Of a DNA stretch of 64,000 nt, positions 48,422 through 58,891 are shown piece by piece. Positions within the stretch are counted from its first letter, which is position 1. Each line of letters opens with the position of its first letter. The stretch covers positions 102,364,083 through 102,428,082 of the forward strand of contig NW_023604861.1 of the NCBI RefSeq assembly GCF_014898055.3, given 5' to 3'. Under the pieces are notes generated by a model. The model was not told the origin of the DNA, ran no database searches, and worked only from the letters and a program-made list of their open reading frames with translations. Position numbers and translations under genes: made by a program. Source of the DNA: Talpa occidentalis (lineage: Eukaryota > Chordata > Mammalia > Eulipotyphla > Talpidae).

Positions 48422-48686
48422 TTTTTTAAAGATTTATTTATTTATACAAGAACAGGGGTACAGGCCAGATGTGCGGGAGGGTGAGAGGATTCACCAGAGA
48501 CAGAGAAGGAAACAGAACAGGTAGACTGACAAAATACACTGCTGACGGGAGCAGTAGGTGAGGCAGGAGAGGTCTGCCATGCCATGTGGGACCCTCGCTG
48601 GCCGGCCTGAATTGAACTGGTGCTGCAGAGGCTGCGGACAGCTTCACAGCGTGGTGCTCAACCGCCTACACCACCAGGGGAGGCCC
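48422..48686 (-). mobile_element. SINE
   Basis: Tail 'tttttttttaaagatttatt', head 'acaccaccaggggaggccc'. The target duplication TCTCAATA(T/C)TCTTT lies at 48407 and 48687. Confidence 0.94.
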
Positions 48687-48699
48687 TCTCAATACTCTT

Positions 48700-49860
48700 T
48701 AAGCCAATTTTATTTGGTTTTCTTTATTCATTTCCTCATTATTAAGTAACACATTGGCCTCTGCTAAAAAGATCAGAAATTCTACTTTGCACACTACATG
48801 TGAGCTGGAAAGCACAAAAAAGCACTCCATTTCAATAGAAATGGAGTCTTTGCTCAATAGATCTGGGTGCAGAACCGGGTGGATGAGAGGGAAGCTAGAG
48901 GAGGCTGAAATCAAAACTAATGCCTGAAAAAATGGGGTTGGAGTGGCATCTAAGGCAAGATCATTTTCTGATCTCCAGTTAGAACCTAGACTTTTTTGCA
49001 GGCAAAGAGCAGAACATCTTGTTAATAGAAATGCATTCTAATAAGATGCACTTGGAAAAGAAAACTTGGAGGCCAGAAAAGGAGATAACCGAACCTACAT
49101 AATTGTCACATATTGAGAGCGTTTTGGAATGAGAGCAGTTTGGGAATGAAAGCCTGAAAATTAATTGGTTTCCAACTACTGTTCATTAGTAGATTGATGA
49201 GAGTAAAATATTTGGTATGATGGACTTGTATGTAGTTGAAGTAACTCAATTTAGAAGCTCTGTGGGGATTTAAGATTCCTGTGGCCCAAACTGCCCAAGA
49301 TGGGTGGTTAAAAGTGATAAAGAATGGAACAATCAAATGAAAAAAGCAGCAGTCATCTCTTGTTGAAAAAGCTGGCAAAGATATTTTGAAAGATAATATA
49401 TGCTCTATGAGTATAGCAATTATTCAAAAAGGCCTCCAGGTTTACCACATGGTACTAAGAAAAAGTTAATTCATACCAGAGTTTTAGAAAGTGTCTTGTT
49501 TTTGGGCATTGCATCTAAGAAATGACTGTACACATTACCACATTCAGAGATAAGAAAACAAGACTTGGCTACACAAATGCAGGTCACTGTATGTGTGTGA
49601 GGAGATGCTTCCTTTATACTTAATACAAGAATAAAGGTGACAGAATTTTATACTTGTTGTCTTTTAAGAAAATAGCTCTGAAAGCTGAGCAGCAGAGGTA
49701 TGTAGAGGATATTTCCTAGTTGAAACATTTCATTTAGCAAAGTGGTAACTGTCAGTTCTCTGACATCCTGACACACACTTCTCCCTGCCCCACCGCATAC
49801 ACTCGTCAGGGAGGGAGAGGAACAAAATACAGCTATTTCTCAAGAGCTTACCCTTTGAAC
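48700..49860. other. Anonymous non-coding sequence
   Basis: Nothing recognised. Short minus-strand open frames (71 and 90 codons) are featureless. Confidence 0.4.
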
Positions 49861-50611
49861 TTTACCTTCCCTCCCCCATCCCAATATAGTTTCTAATTGA
49901 CATATCACAAACTTCTTGGTTTCAAGCTCTATCACAAACCTGTAATAATCAAGATAAGGTGGTATTGGTACAAAGATAGACAAACAGATAAATGGCTGTA
50001 GTATAGAGAGCCCCAAAACAGAGGTACATATATATAGAAACTGATTTCTAGCAAAGTTCAAAAGGCAATACAGAGCTTTTTCAACAAACGGAGATGGAAC
50101 ATTCGACATCCTTATGTGAAATGATGAAAGCATGTGCTCAAAATATGATCCATGTTTTTACACCATCAGCAAAAATAACCTCAAAATGGATTATAGAACT
50201 AAATATATAACCTGAAATGATAAAACTTCAAAAAAAGAAAAGAAAACGTTGGCTAGCCAACATCTTGGGTTAGCCAAATTTATGTGTGACCAAAAGTATA
50301 ATCCATGGAAGAAAAAATTGATAAATTTGGCTTCGATAAAATTTTAAATCTGTGCTTCTATATATAATCAAGAAAATAAAAAGACAATTCACAGAACTCA
50401 TTTGTAAATCTTACATTTGATAAAGAACTTTTTTTTTTTTATAAATTTTATTTTTATATTCCCCATACAATTGCAGCCCCCCCATTCTGACCCCAATCTC
50501 TCCCCTCCCATCCCCGCCCCCTTAAAAGTGTCTCTGGTTCGTAGTTTTTTGTTGATTTTGATTTTTACATTCTTATAGTTATTTGTTTTCCTGGTCCCTT
50601 ATTTAAGTTTT

Positions 50612-53600
50612 TTAGATTCCTGCTATGAGTGAGACCATCCGGTATTTTTCTTTTTCTTTTTGGCTTATTTCGCTGAGCATGATCCCTTCCAGCGCCATCC
50701 ATGTTGCTGCAAATTGCATGTGTTTATCTTTTTTGAATGCTGAGTAATATTCCATGGTATATATGTACCACATCTTCTTGATCCAGTCATCTATTTTTGG
50801 GCATTTGGGTTGTTTCCAAAGCTTAGCTATTGTAAACAGTGCTGCTATAAACATAGGGGTGCAGGTGCTCTTTGGAACTGATGTTTCTGTGTCCTTTGGG
50901 TAAATACCTAGGAGTGGAATTGCTGGATCATATGGAAGCTCTATGTTTAGTAGGTCCAGAAATCTCCACACAGCTCTCCACAGTGGTTGGACCAGTTTGC
51001 ACTCCCACCAACAGTGCAGAAGAGTTCCTTTTTCTCCACACCCTCGCCAACATTTGTTATTGCTAGTTTTTTTAATATGTGCCATTCTCACTGGTGTAAC
51101 ATGGTATCTCATGGTAGTTTTGATTTGCATTTCCCTGATTACAAGTGATGCTGAACATTTTTTCATATGCCTGTTGGCCATTTGCATTTCCTCTTCAGAG
51201 AAGTTTCTTTTTAGCTCTTCTGCCCATTTTTTGACTGGATTATTTTCTTTGTTGTTGTTGAGTCTCATCAGCTCTTTGCAGAATTTTGTGATCAGTCCTT
51301 TATCATTAGTGTTGGGTGCAAAAATGTTCTCCCAGTTGGTGGGGTTTCTCTTTGTTTTTGTTATTGTCTCTTTTGCTGTGCAGAAGCTCTTTAATTTGAT
51401 GTAGTCCCAGCTGTTTATCTTTGCCTTCACTATCACTGCTTTGGGTGATGTGTCTGTAAAGATGTCTTTGATGTGCAAATCACGTAGTGTTTCGCCTATA
51501 TTTCCTTCTATGTATTTTATGGTTTCAGGTCTTATGTCTAGTTCTTTAATCCATTTTGAGTTGATTTTTGTGTATGGTGTGAGGTAGTGGTCAAGCTTCA
51601 TTCTTTTGCATGTAGCGACCCAGTTTTCCCAGCACCATTTATTGAACAAACTTTCTTTGCTCCAATGCATAGTCTTTGCTCCTTTGTCAAAGATTAGTTG
51701 ACCATAAATCTGTGGGTTTATTTCTGGATTTTCTATTCGATTCCATTGGTCTGTATGTCTGTTCTTGTTCCAATACCATGCAGTTTTGATGATTATGGCA
51801 TTGTAGTAGAGTTCGAAGTCTGGGAGTGTGATGCCTCCATTCCCTTCTTTTTTTTTCAGAAGAGCTTTGGCTGTTCGGGGTTTTTTGTGATCCATATGAA
51901 TTTCATCAATAATTGTTCTATTTCTTTGAAGAATGACATTGAAATTTTGATTGGAATAGCATTGAATCTGTATATTGCTTTTGGGAGGATGGCCATTTTA
52001 ATAATGTTTATTCTTCCAATCCATGAGCAGGGGATGTCTTTCCATTTCTTTGTGTCTTCTTCTATTTCTTTTAACAGTGTTTTATAGTTTTCTTTGTATA
52101 GGTCCTTTACCTCTTTTGTTAGATTTATACCCAAATATTTGATTTTTTTTGTTTCAGTAAAAAAAGGGATGGTTTTTTTTATTTCTTCTTCTTCAGATTT
52201 ATTGTTTGTGTATAGGAAAGCTACTGACTTTTGCGCGTTGATTTTGTATCCTGCCACTTTACTGAACTGATTGATGAGTTGAATTAGTTTTTCTGTGGAC
52301 TTTTTGGGGTTCTCTATGTATATTATCATATCATCTGCAAATAGTGATAGTTTGACTTCTTCTTTTCCTATTTGGATTCCTTGGATGTCTTTCTCTTGTC
52401 TTATTGCTCTGGCTAGGACTTCCAGTATTATATTGAAAAGCAGTGGTGAGAGTGGACATCCTTGTCTTATTCCAGATCTTAATGGAATTGCTTTTAGCTT
52501 TTCACCATTGAGAATGATACTGGCTGTTGGCTTGTCATAGATGGCCTTTATGATGTTGAGGTATGTTCCTTGTATCCCAAGAATTTCAAGGGCTTTTATC
52601 ATGAATGGGTGTTGCACTTTGTCGAAAGCTTTCTCAGCATCTATTGATATTATCATATGGTTTTTATATTTCTTTTTGTTGATGTGTTGGATAACGTTGA
52701 TTGATTTTCGGATGTTAAACCATCCTTGTGTCCCTGGAATGATTCCTACTTGGTCGTGGTGAACTATCTTATGGATACATTGTTGGATTCTGATAGCTAA
52801 AATTTTATTGAGGATTTTTGCATCAGTATTCATTAGGGAGATTGGCCTGTAGTTTTCCTTTTTTGTGTTGTCCTTGTTCGGTTTTGGTATTAGTGTAATG
52901 TTGGCTTCATAGAACGTGTTTGGTATTGTCCCTTCCTTCTCAATTTTTTGGAAGAGTTTGTGAAGGATAGGCACTAATTCGTCTCTGAATGTTTGGTAGA
53001 ATTCATTTGTAAATCCATCAGGTCCTGGGCTTTTGTTTTTGGGGAGGTTTTTGATTACCATTTCAATTTCGCTGCTTGTAATTGGTCTGTTTAGGTGTTC
53101 TATTTCTTCTTTATCTAGCTTTGGGTGATTGTAGAGTTGTAGGAATTTGTCCATCTCCTCTAGATTGTTAAATTTGTTTCCATATAACTCTTCAAAGTAG
53201 TTACTGATTATTCTTTTGATTTCTGCTGTGTCCGTTGTGATTTCTCCTCTTTCATTGATGATCCTGTTTATTTGTGCTTTCTCCCTTTTTTCCTTTGTGA
53301 GCCTGGCTAGGGGCTGTCTATTTTATTGATTTTTTCAAAGAACCAGCTCTTGGTTTCATTGATCTTTTGGATTGTTTTTTTAGTTTCAATTTCATTTATT
53401 TCTGCTTTTGTTTTTATTATTTCTTTTCTTCTACTGGTTTTGGGGTTTTTTTGTTGTTCTTGTTCTAGATCTTTGAGCTTCGAGATTAGGTTGTTTCTTT
53501 GAGTTCTTTCTTGTTTCTTGATGTGAGCTTCTATTGCTATATATTTTCCTCTTATTACTGCTTTTGCTGCATCCCATACATTTAGGATATTGGTGTCCTC

Positions 53601-54437
53601 CTTGTCGTTCAATTCAAAGAATTTTTTAATTTCTTCTTTGATCTCCTCATTAGTCCAGTGGTCTTCCAGTAGTGTGGTTTTTAATCTCCATGAGGTAGGA
53701 AAGTTCCTTGCCTTCTTTTTATGGTTTATTTCTAGTTTGATGCCTTCATGGTCAGAAAAGATGTTGATATGATTTCAATCTTGGTGTATCTGTTGATGTT
53801 TGTCTTGTGCCCCAGTATGTGATCGATCCTGGAGAATGATCCGTGTGCGCTTGAGAAAAATGTGTACTCCGTTTTTTTGGGGTTTAGTGTTCTATAGATG
53901 TCTGTTAAGCCCAATTGCTCTAGGTCCTTATTTAGAGCTTTGGTTTCTTTACTTATTTTTTGTCTTATTGATCTATCCATTGTTGATAGTGGTGTGTTGA
54001 AGTCTCCCACTACGTATGTGTTTTCTCTGATGTCTGTTTTCAGAGAGGACAACAGTTGTCTGATATATTTTGGTGCTCCTTCGTTTGGTGAGTATATGTT
54101 AATGAGTGTTATTTCTTCTTGAAGTATTGTCCCCTTGATCATAATGTAGTGACCATTGGGGTCTCTTTTTATCTTTTTGAGTTTGAAATCTGTTTTATCT
54201 GATATAAGTATAGCTGTTCCTGCTTTCTTTTTTGGTTCATTTGCTTGTAGGATTGTTTTCCATCCTTTAACTTTGAGCCTATTTTTTATCTTTTGTAGCT
54301 AAATGTGTTTCCTGGAGACAGCAAAAGCTTGGGTTTTGTTTCTTAATCCAGGCTGCAACTCTGTGTCTTTTTATTGAAGAGTTTAGTCCATTTACATTTA
54401 GAGTTAATATTGATATGTTAGCATCTGTATTTGCCAT
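50612..54437 (-). pseudogene. L1 ORF2 (endonuclease-reverse transcriptase), frameshifted
   Basis: Start ATG at 54435-54437, stop TAA at 50612-50614, equivalent to about 1275 codons, the usual ORF2p length. The N-terminal AP-endonuclease shows LNVNGLN, CLQETH, GDFNTPLS and RIDHILG. The reverse transcriptase (frame 53154-51856) shows [33 protein letters not shown] and the catalytic FADD. The C-terminus (51895-50612) has the [20 protein letters not shown] cysteine region and [14 protein letters not shown]. Frame changes occur near 54285, 53765, 53307 and 51880. The one at 53765 falls just before the endonuclease SDH motif. In an intact L1 this protein nicks target DNA and copies L1, SINE and mRNA templates. 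Confidence 0.95.
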
Positions 54438-54511
54438 TGTGTTTGTCTTTCCTTGATTTTATTTATTTATTCTTTTAATAACTTTTTTTTTTTTTTGGCC
54501 TTCTTTCATTG

Positions 54512-55535
54512 TTATTCGTCCCTCCGAGGTTCTGGCTTTAGGACTCCTTGTAGTATTTTTTGGAGTGGGGGTTTAGTTGTAATGAAATTCCGGAGTTTCT
54601 CTTTGTCTGGGAAGGTCCATATTCTTTCTTCAAAGAGGAAGGAGAGCTTTGCGGGATAGAGAATTCTTGGTTGGCATCTGTTTTCTTGGAGTCTGTTGAC
54701 TATGTCCCTCCACTCTCTCCTTGCCCGTAGTGTTTCTTCGGAGAAGTCTGATGTCAGCCTGATTGGTTTTCCTTTGAATGTTATCTGTTTCTTCCCTCTT
54801 GCCAGCTTCATTATTTTTTCCTTGTCCTGGATTCTTGGGAGCTTTACTATTATGTGTCTTGCTGTATTTTTTCCTTTCGTCGTGGAAGTTTGGTGTTCTT
54901 CTTGCTTCTTGTATATCAATTTTCAGCTCCTTCTTCACATTTGGGAAGTTCTCTTCAATTATCTCTTTGAATATTTTCTCTGTTCCTACATCTCTCTCCT
55001 CTCCTTCTGGTATTCCTATAACTCTTATATTTCCTTTCCTCATGGAGTCAGATAGTTCCTGAAGTCTTTCTTCGTTCTTTTTCCTTCATACTTCTCTTTC
55101 CTTTTCTGTTTTGGTTCTTTTTATTTCTGTGTCTTCAAGAGTACTTATTCGTTCTTCCATTTCATCTATTCTGCTTTCATTGCTTTTCCCAGAATTCTTT
55201 AGTTCTTCCATTAATTCTTTGATCTCCTGCATTTCTTTTACTTCCCTCTTTAGGGACTCAATTTCATTCTTCTGACCATTGTTTTCCCTCTCTAGGGACT
55301 CAATTGCATTCTTCTGATCGTTGATTATTTTTCCCTTATCATTGTTTTCCTTTATGACTTCTGTCAGTTTTTTAATCACGGCAATTTTAAATTCTCTTTC
55401 TGGAAGGCTCAGAAGTTCTTCCAAGTTACTGTCGTTGCAATCTGGGGGTTGCTTTTCTTTTTGTGGTGTGCTTTTTCCCTGGGTAGTTGCTAGGTTGCGT
55501 GTGGTTCTTCTCCTCCCTACTGTCTGTTTTCTAAT
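54512..55535 (-). pseudogene. L1 ORF1 (RNA-binding chaperone), broken
   Basis: About 341 codons, close to the usual ORF1p length. The N-terminal half is a Glu/Lys-rich coiled coil (IESLERENN, IESLKREVKEM, ISTLED). Then comes an RRM-like part (NIRVIGIPEGEE) and a C-terminal domain (HIIVKLPRIQDKE, RREWRDI, PRILYPAKLSF). Lesions: no in-frame ATG, the open frame begins with ATT after a TAA at 55536; an in-frame TGA at 55086-55088, with the same frame continuing past it; and a one-base shift in the T6 run near 54867-54872. Family role: trimeric nucleic-acid chaperone of the L1 RNP. Confidence 0.93.
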
Positions 55536-55640
55536 TTACCGTATGCGTTGGGACACTGTGTAGTTGGGACTGGCCGGCATCTTGGGTGAGCTTCTCTCCT
55601 CTCCTCTAGTTCCTCCAGGAGTCATCTGTCAGTTTCAAGC

Positions 55641-56040
55641 AGTCTTTACTGGAGAAAGGTCCCTGCTCTAAAATGCCGATGTGGGGACACACTCCCCTGT
55701 GCGCCTGGTCTGCCCCAGCGGTGGGTTCCTGCTCCCCCTCTGGGCTTGGGCTGCAGGCCAGATGGGGTCTGGCGTGGGCGAACTTCCCCCGCTCACCTCT
55801 GGCTCCTGAGGAAGCCTTCTGCAGGTAGTCTTTACTGAAGAAATGTCCCTGTTCTAAGATGGTGATGTGGGACACACTCCCTGCACGTCCGGTCTCAGGC
55901 ACACTCTTCTGCGCGCCTGGTCTGCCCCGGCTGTGGGTGCTCGCTCCCCCTGTGGGCTCAGACTACTGGTCGGAAGGGGCCCGGCGTGGGCTAACTCCCC
56001 AGCTGGCCACTGGCTCCTCTAGGCGCCTCTGCTGGCTTCA
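55641..56040 (-). repeat. Tandem 186-bp monomers in the L1 5'UTR
   Basis: The landmark AGTCTTTACTG lies at 55641 and 55827 (186 apart). GCGCCTGGTCTGCCCC lies at 55701 and 55913 and GGCTCCT at 55801 and 56012 (211-212 apart). The extra 26 bp in unit 2 is a local partial repeat (acactccctgcacgtccggt...). Confidence 0.9.
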
Positions 56041-56277
56041 AGTAGCTAGGTGGCGCCAGAGATCTCTCCTGGAGCCCTTGGGGAGCTGATTTTCCACCCC
56101 GTGGGATAGGGAATAGAGCGGGAATGGTAGGGTAAACCTCAACGGCTTTGGGGTGCTGTGTCTGCCTTGTGCCCCACCGTCGTGGGGAACCCACGCCCCT
56201 AATTTCGTGTCCCGGGTGTCAGTTCCAAAGCCCTCAGATCCAGGACTCAGGCTGTAGCCCAGTTCAGTGGCGCGGGA

Positions 56278-56844
56278 ATGGCGCCTTTTGAATCCCTCTC
56301 CCGTGCCTGGGCGCCTGGTTCCTGCTCACTCAGTGAGGGCCTCCGCGCGTCTCCCCGCAAGCCTAGGTCGCAGGCGCAGGGACCTGGGCAGCTGCGATCT
56401 GGATCCGCGTTTGCTTTTCAACTGCACTGCTTTTCCGTGCGCGATCCCGATTCCGATCCGCACTTGGTTTTCCAGCGCGCCGCTTTTCCGCGCAATCCTG
56501 ACCGCGATCCGCGCCTGCTTTTCCAGCGTGCCCGCTTTTCTGCGCAAGCTTACCGGGCGGCCTGGGGCTGTGTGCTGGTCCTGACCTCCTCCTGGGGGGC
56601 GGGGTCTCTCTTTAATGGCACCCGGAGCTCACCTCCGTGGCGGATCCTGCAGGGTTCTCCACAGCTCCCGTTCACGGGGTGTGGTGGCTGCAATAGTTCC
56701 TTTCCACTCACAGTCCCGCTTGCTGCGTCGTTTGTTCTTGTTGGTCGTTTTAGTTTGTTGTTTTCCTCCTCTCTGCTGGTCGGAGAGTGCCGCCTCTGTG
56801 GGCGGGGGAGGGGAGCAGGGTTCTGCCTCATAAAGAACTTTTAA
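56278..56844 (+). other. 188-codon ORF antisense to the L1 5'UTR
   Basis: ATG at 56278, open to 56844, just past the L1 5' end. It is Arg/Ser/Pro/Phe rich. The 52-bp DNA repeat gives a repeated peptide pattern (FQRAAFPRNPDRDPRLLFQRARF). No known domain. A second frame (56267-56584, 105 codons) overlaps it. Its position recalls antisense 5'UTR ORFs such as primate ORF0, but no homology is implied. GC-richness alone favours long open frames. Confidence 0.35.
56412..56556 (-). repeat. Triple 51-53-bp repeat in the L1 5'UTR
   Basis: Units start at 56412, 56465 and 56516, each 'tg(c/g)ttttc(c)a(a/g)c...cgcttttc(c/t)g(t/c)gc'. The third unit is partial. Confidence 0.88.
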
Positions 56845-57644
56845 TCAGAGTGTATAAAGAACTCTCAAGACATAATAATATAACAATTCAATTTAAAAGT
56901 GGGTAAGAGATTTAAACACATGCTTCATCAAAGAAGACATGTGGATGGGAAATAAACACATTAAGAGTTGCTCATCACCATTAGTCCTTAGGGAAATGCC
57001 CGTTACTATGACTAACATTAAAATGACTAACTGTACCAAGTATTGGTGAGATGTGGAGAAAGGAGAACTCTACTAGGTATGTAAAATGGTACAACCGTTT
57101 TGGGAAACAATTTGGTAGTTTTCCAAGGAGTTTAAAATACACCTACCATCTCATCCAGACATTTCACTCTAAAGTATTTATACAAGACAAATGAAAACCC
57201 ACAAGGACTGTACACAAATCTTCAGAACATTTTAACTTATAGCAGCCCTCAAACTGAAAACCACCCAAACATCCCTCAATTAAATTGATAAACAAGGGGT
57301 GGTATAGTCACACAGTGAAAAAGTGATAAAAAGGAACCAATTATCCATATATAAAAAATATAGATGAATATTAAAATAGTTATGCAGAGTGAAAAAAGAC
57401 TTATTCAGAGACTCATACAGAATCACACAGGCAATATGCTATATGATTTCATTTGCATTAAATTCTAGAAAATTTGAAAAATAATCAACAGTAACAGAAA
57501 GGCAGATCAGTAGTGACCTGGGTAGGGGCAGGAGGGGCATGAAATATTGTGGGGGATGATGGATATACTCACTATGTTGGTAATGATCTCATAAACTTAC
57601 CCATATGTCAAAGTTTAAAATTTCCACTTCATCACTGTTTCCCA

Positions 57645-57975
57645 AGAGTTTAACCTTTGAATATTACTTTCTTCCTCCTCCACAATGTCCTTTCTTAACA
57701 TCACATGATGAAACAGCTTTTTCCTCTGACAATCACACACATAAAATTCTTGTGATGATACCATAATTTTGTACTGATAATGGGGAATAAAACTAAAACC
57801 AAAATTTCCAACCCAATTTCTGTTGTAATCAAGAGATTGCAGTGATACCGAAAGTAGGAAAGAAACCCACCTTTTCTATTAGAAAATTCGATTTGTGTAT
57901 AAACTCTATCTTACCCGATGAAGTTCCACTAAAAAAATTGTTTTATTATTTAAAAACAAGAAGAAGATGAGAGGA
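57645..57975. other. Anonymous non-coding sequence
   Basis: Nothing recognised. Confidence 0.4.
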
Positions 57976-57979
57976 GCAT

Positions 57980-58400
57980 TGATTATTTTTTTAATTTTTA
58001 AATTACAACTATTTGAAGCTTACACAGGAATAAATGTAACATGTAAGTTTTAAGTTAAAAACCTGCACGCATGAACTCACTAAAATTTGAGAAACAGAAC
58101 ATTATCAATATCCTCTACATTTTCTGCATGTTCTCCCCATTCTGCCACCCCCTTCTTATTTTCTCCACAGGGATAATTACTTTCTTGAATTTAGCATTTC
58201 TGTAGTTTTAGGATTTATGTTTGCATACCAAAACAATGCATTCTGTTCTTTTTTTTTTTTTGGTTTGTCAAAATATTGTATTATTTTTCTGTGACTTGCT
58301 TTTTTTTATGTGATAGTTTGTTTTTTAGCTAAATTCATATCCCTACATATAACTTAGTTTAACTTGTTGTGTAGTATGGAATGTTAACAGACTGAAAGAA
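57980..58400 (-). mobile_element. Possible old L1M 3'UTR, antisense
   Basis: 'gagaaacagaacattatcaa', then C-rich 'tctgccacccccttctt' and 'agggataattactttcttga', follow the order of antisense L1M 3' ends. Weak similarity judged by eye. Confidence 0.4.
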
Positions 58401-58589
58401 ATTGTCTCTTTTTTTCTTCCCACCTCCCTAGCCAAAATATTTTAAACCTAAAATCAAGGTCATGGGGAAAAGAGTCATTGGACATTTTAAGAATCAAATG
58501 TAAAGAAAAAATGAGTTAGGATGGTGGTATGGGTAGAGTGAGGGGGACCAGGATAAGGGCACTAAGAGGGAGTTAATAACTATGCTTGG

Positions 58590-58776
58590 AGGGCCTCCCC
58601 GGTGGCGCAGCGGTTTAGCGCTGGCTGCGAAGCTGCCCGCAGCCTCTGCAGTGCCGGCTTGATCCCTGGCCACCAGCGAGGGTCCCACATGGCGCTCATT
58701 CTCTCACCCTCCCATGCTTCTGACTGTACCCAGTGCTTGTATAAATAAATAAATCTTTTTTTTTAAAAAAAAAGTA
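58590..58776 (+). mobile_element. SINE, young subfamily, with internal deletion
   Basis: Head GGGCCTCCCCGGTGGCGCAG and B box 'gcttgatccc' are intact. The body jumps at about 58694 from 'cccacatggcgc' to 'tcattctctcaccctccc', losing about 115 bp. The tail is 'tataaataaataaatctttt' plus A9. Confidence 0.93.
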
Positions 58777-58876
58777 TTGCCCAGGGTTGCTTTCACACTA
58801 TCACAAAAGTTGAGTAGTAGTGACAAATCATATGACCGCCCCCCCACCAAGCCAAAAATAAAATAAAATAAAATAA
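58777..58876 (+). repeat. Sequence apparently 3'-transduced by the SINE
   Basis: About 100 bp after the SINE tail contains a hAT-like piece ('aaaagttgagtagtagtgac', 'catatgaccgcccc') and ends in (AAAAT)n. The target duplication AATAACT(A/G)TGCTTGG flanks SINE plus this segment (58575-58589, 58877-58891), so they appear to have moved as one unit. Confidence 0.75.
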
Positions 58877-58891
58877 AATAACTGTGCTTGG

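Larger units (their letters stand above)
55540..56829 (-). promoter_or_regulatory. L1 5'UTR, internal promoter, CpG-rich
   Basis: The only strongly CpG-rich stretch in the window. It lies between the 5' target duplication and ORF1, where L1 carries its internal pol II promoter. It contains two tandem units of about 186-212 bp at 55605-56040 and a triple repeat of about 52 bp at 56412-56556. Promoter activity is inferred from position. Confidence 0.8.
50420..56842 (-). mobile_element. Nearly full-length young L1 with 13-bp target duplication
   Basis: A 6.4-kb LINE-1, antisense, spanning 50433-56829. It has a GC-rich 5'UTR (about 55540-56829), ORF1 (about 55535-54512), an A-rich spacer, ORF2 (54437-50612) and a 3'UTR of about 180 bp with AATAAA and an A tail (T-run at 50431-50440). 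ATAAAGAACTTTT lies at both ends (50420-50432, 56830-56842). Both ORFs are broken by few, mostly single-base lesions, so it is dead as read but recent. The 3'UTR matches the truncated copies at 34740 and 61692. Confidence 0.96.
49865..57640 (+). mobile_element. Ancient L1 (sense) interrupted by the young L1
   Basis: The left part (49865-50432: 'cctgtaataatcaagataag', 'tggtattggtacaaagatag', 'acctcaaaatggattataga') and right part (56830-57640: 'cttcatcaaagaagacatgt', 'ggtacaaccgttttgggaaa', 'ctatatgatttcatttgca') are consecutive segments of an old sense-oriented L1 ORF2 and 3' region. They are diverged and have no ORF. Confidence 0.8.

Noticed and set aside
50943..51404. 153-codon plus-strand open frame
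   Set aside because: It is the antisense shadow of L1 ORF2. The minus strand carries the recognisable protein.
51698..52087. 129-codon plus-strand open frame
   Set aside because: Antisense shadow of the L1 reverse transcriptase region.
56278..56844. Possible gene-associated CpG island
   Set aside because: The CpG-rich stretch lies wholly inside the L1 5'UTR between target duplications.
58600..58680. tRNA-like sequence with A and B boxes
   Set aside because: It is the SINE head. It lacks a proper cloverleaf and CCA-type context and recurs in every SINE copy.
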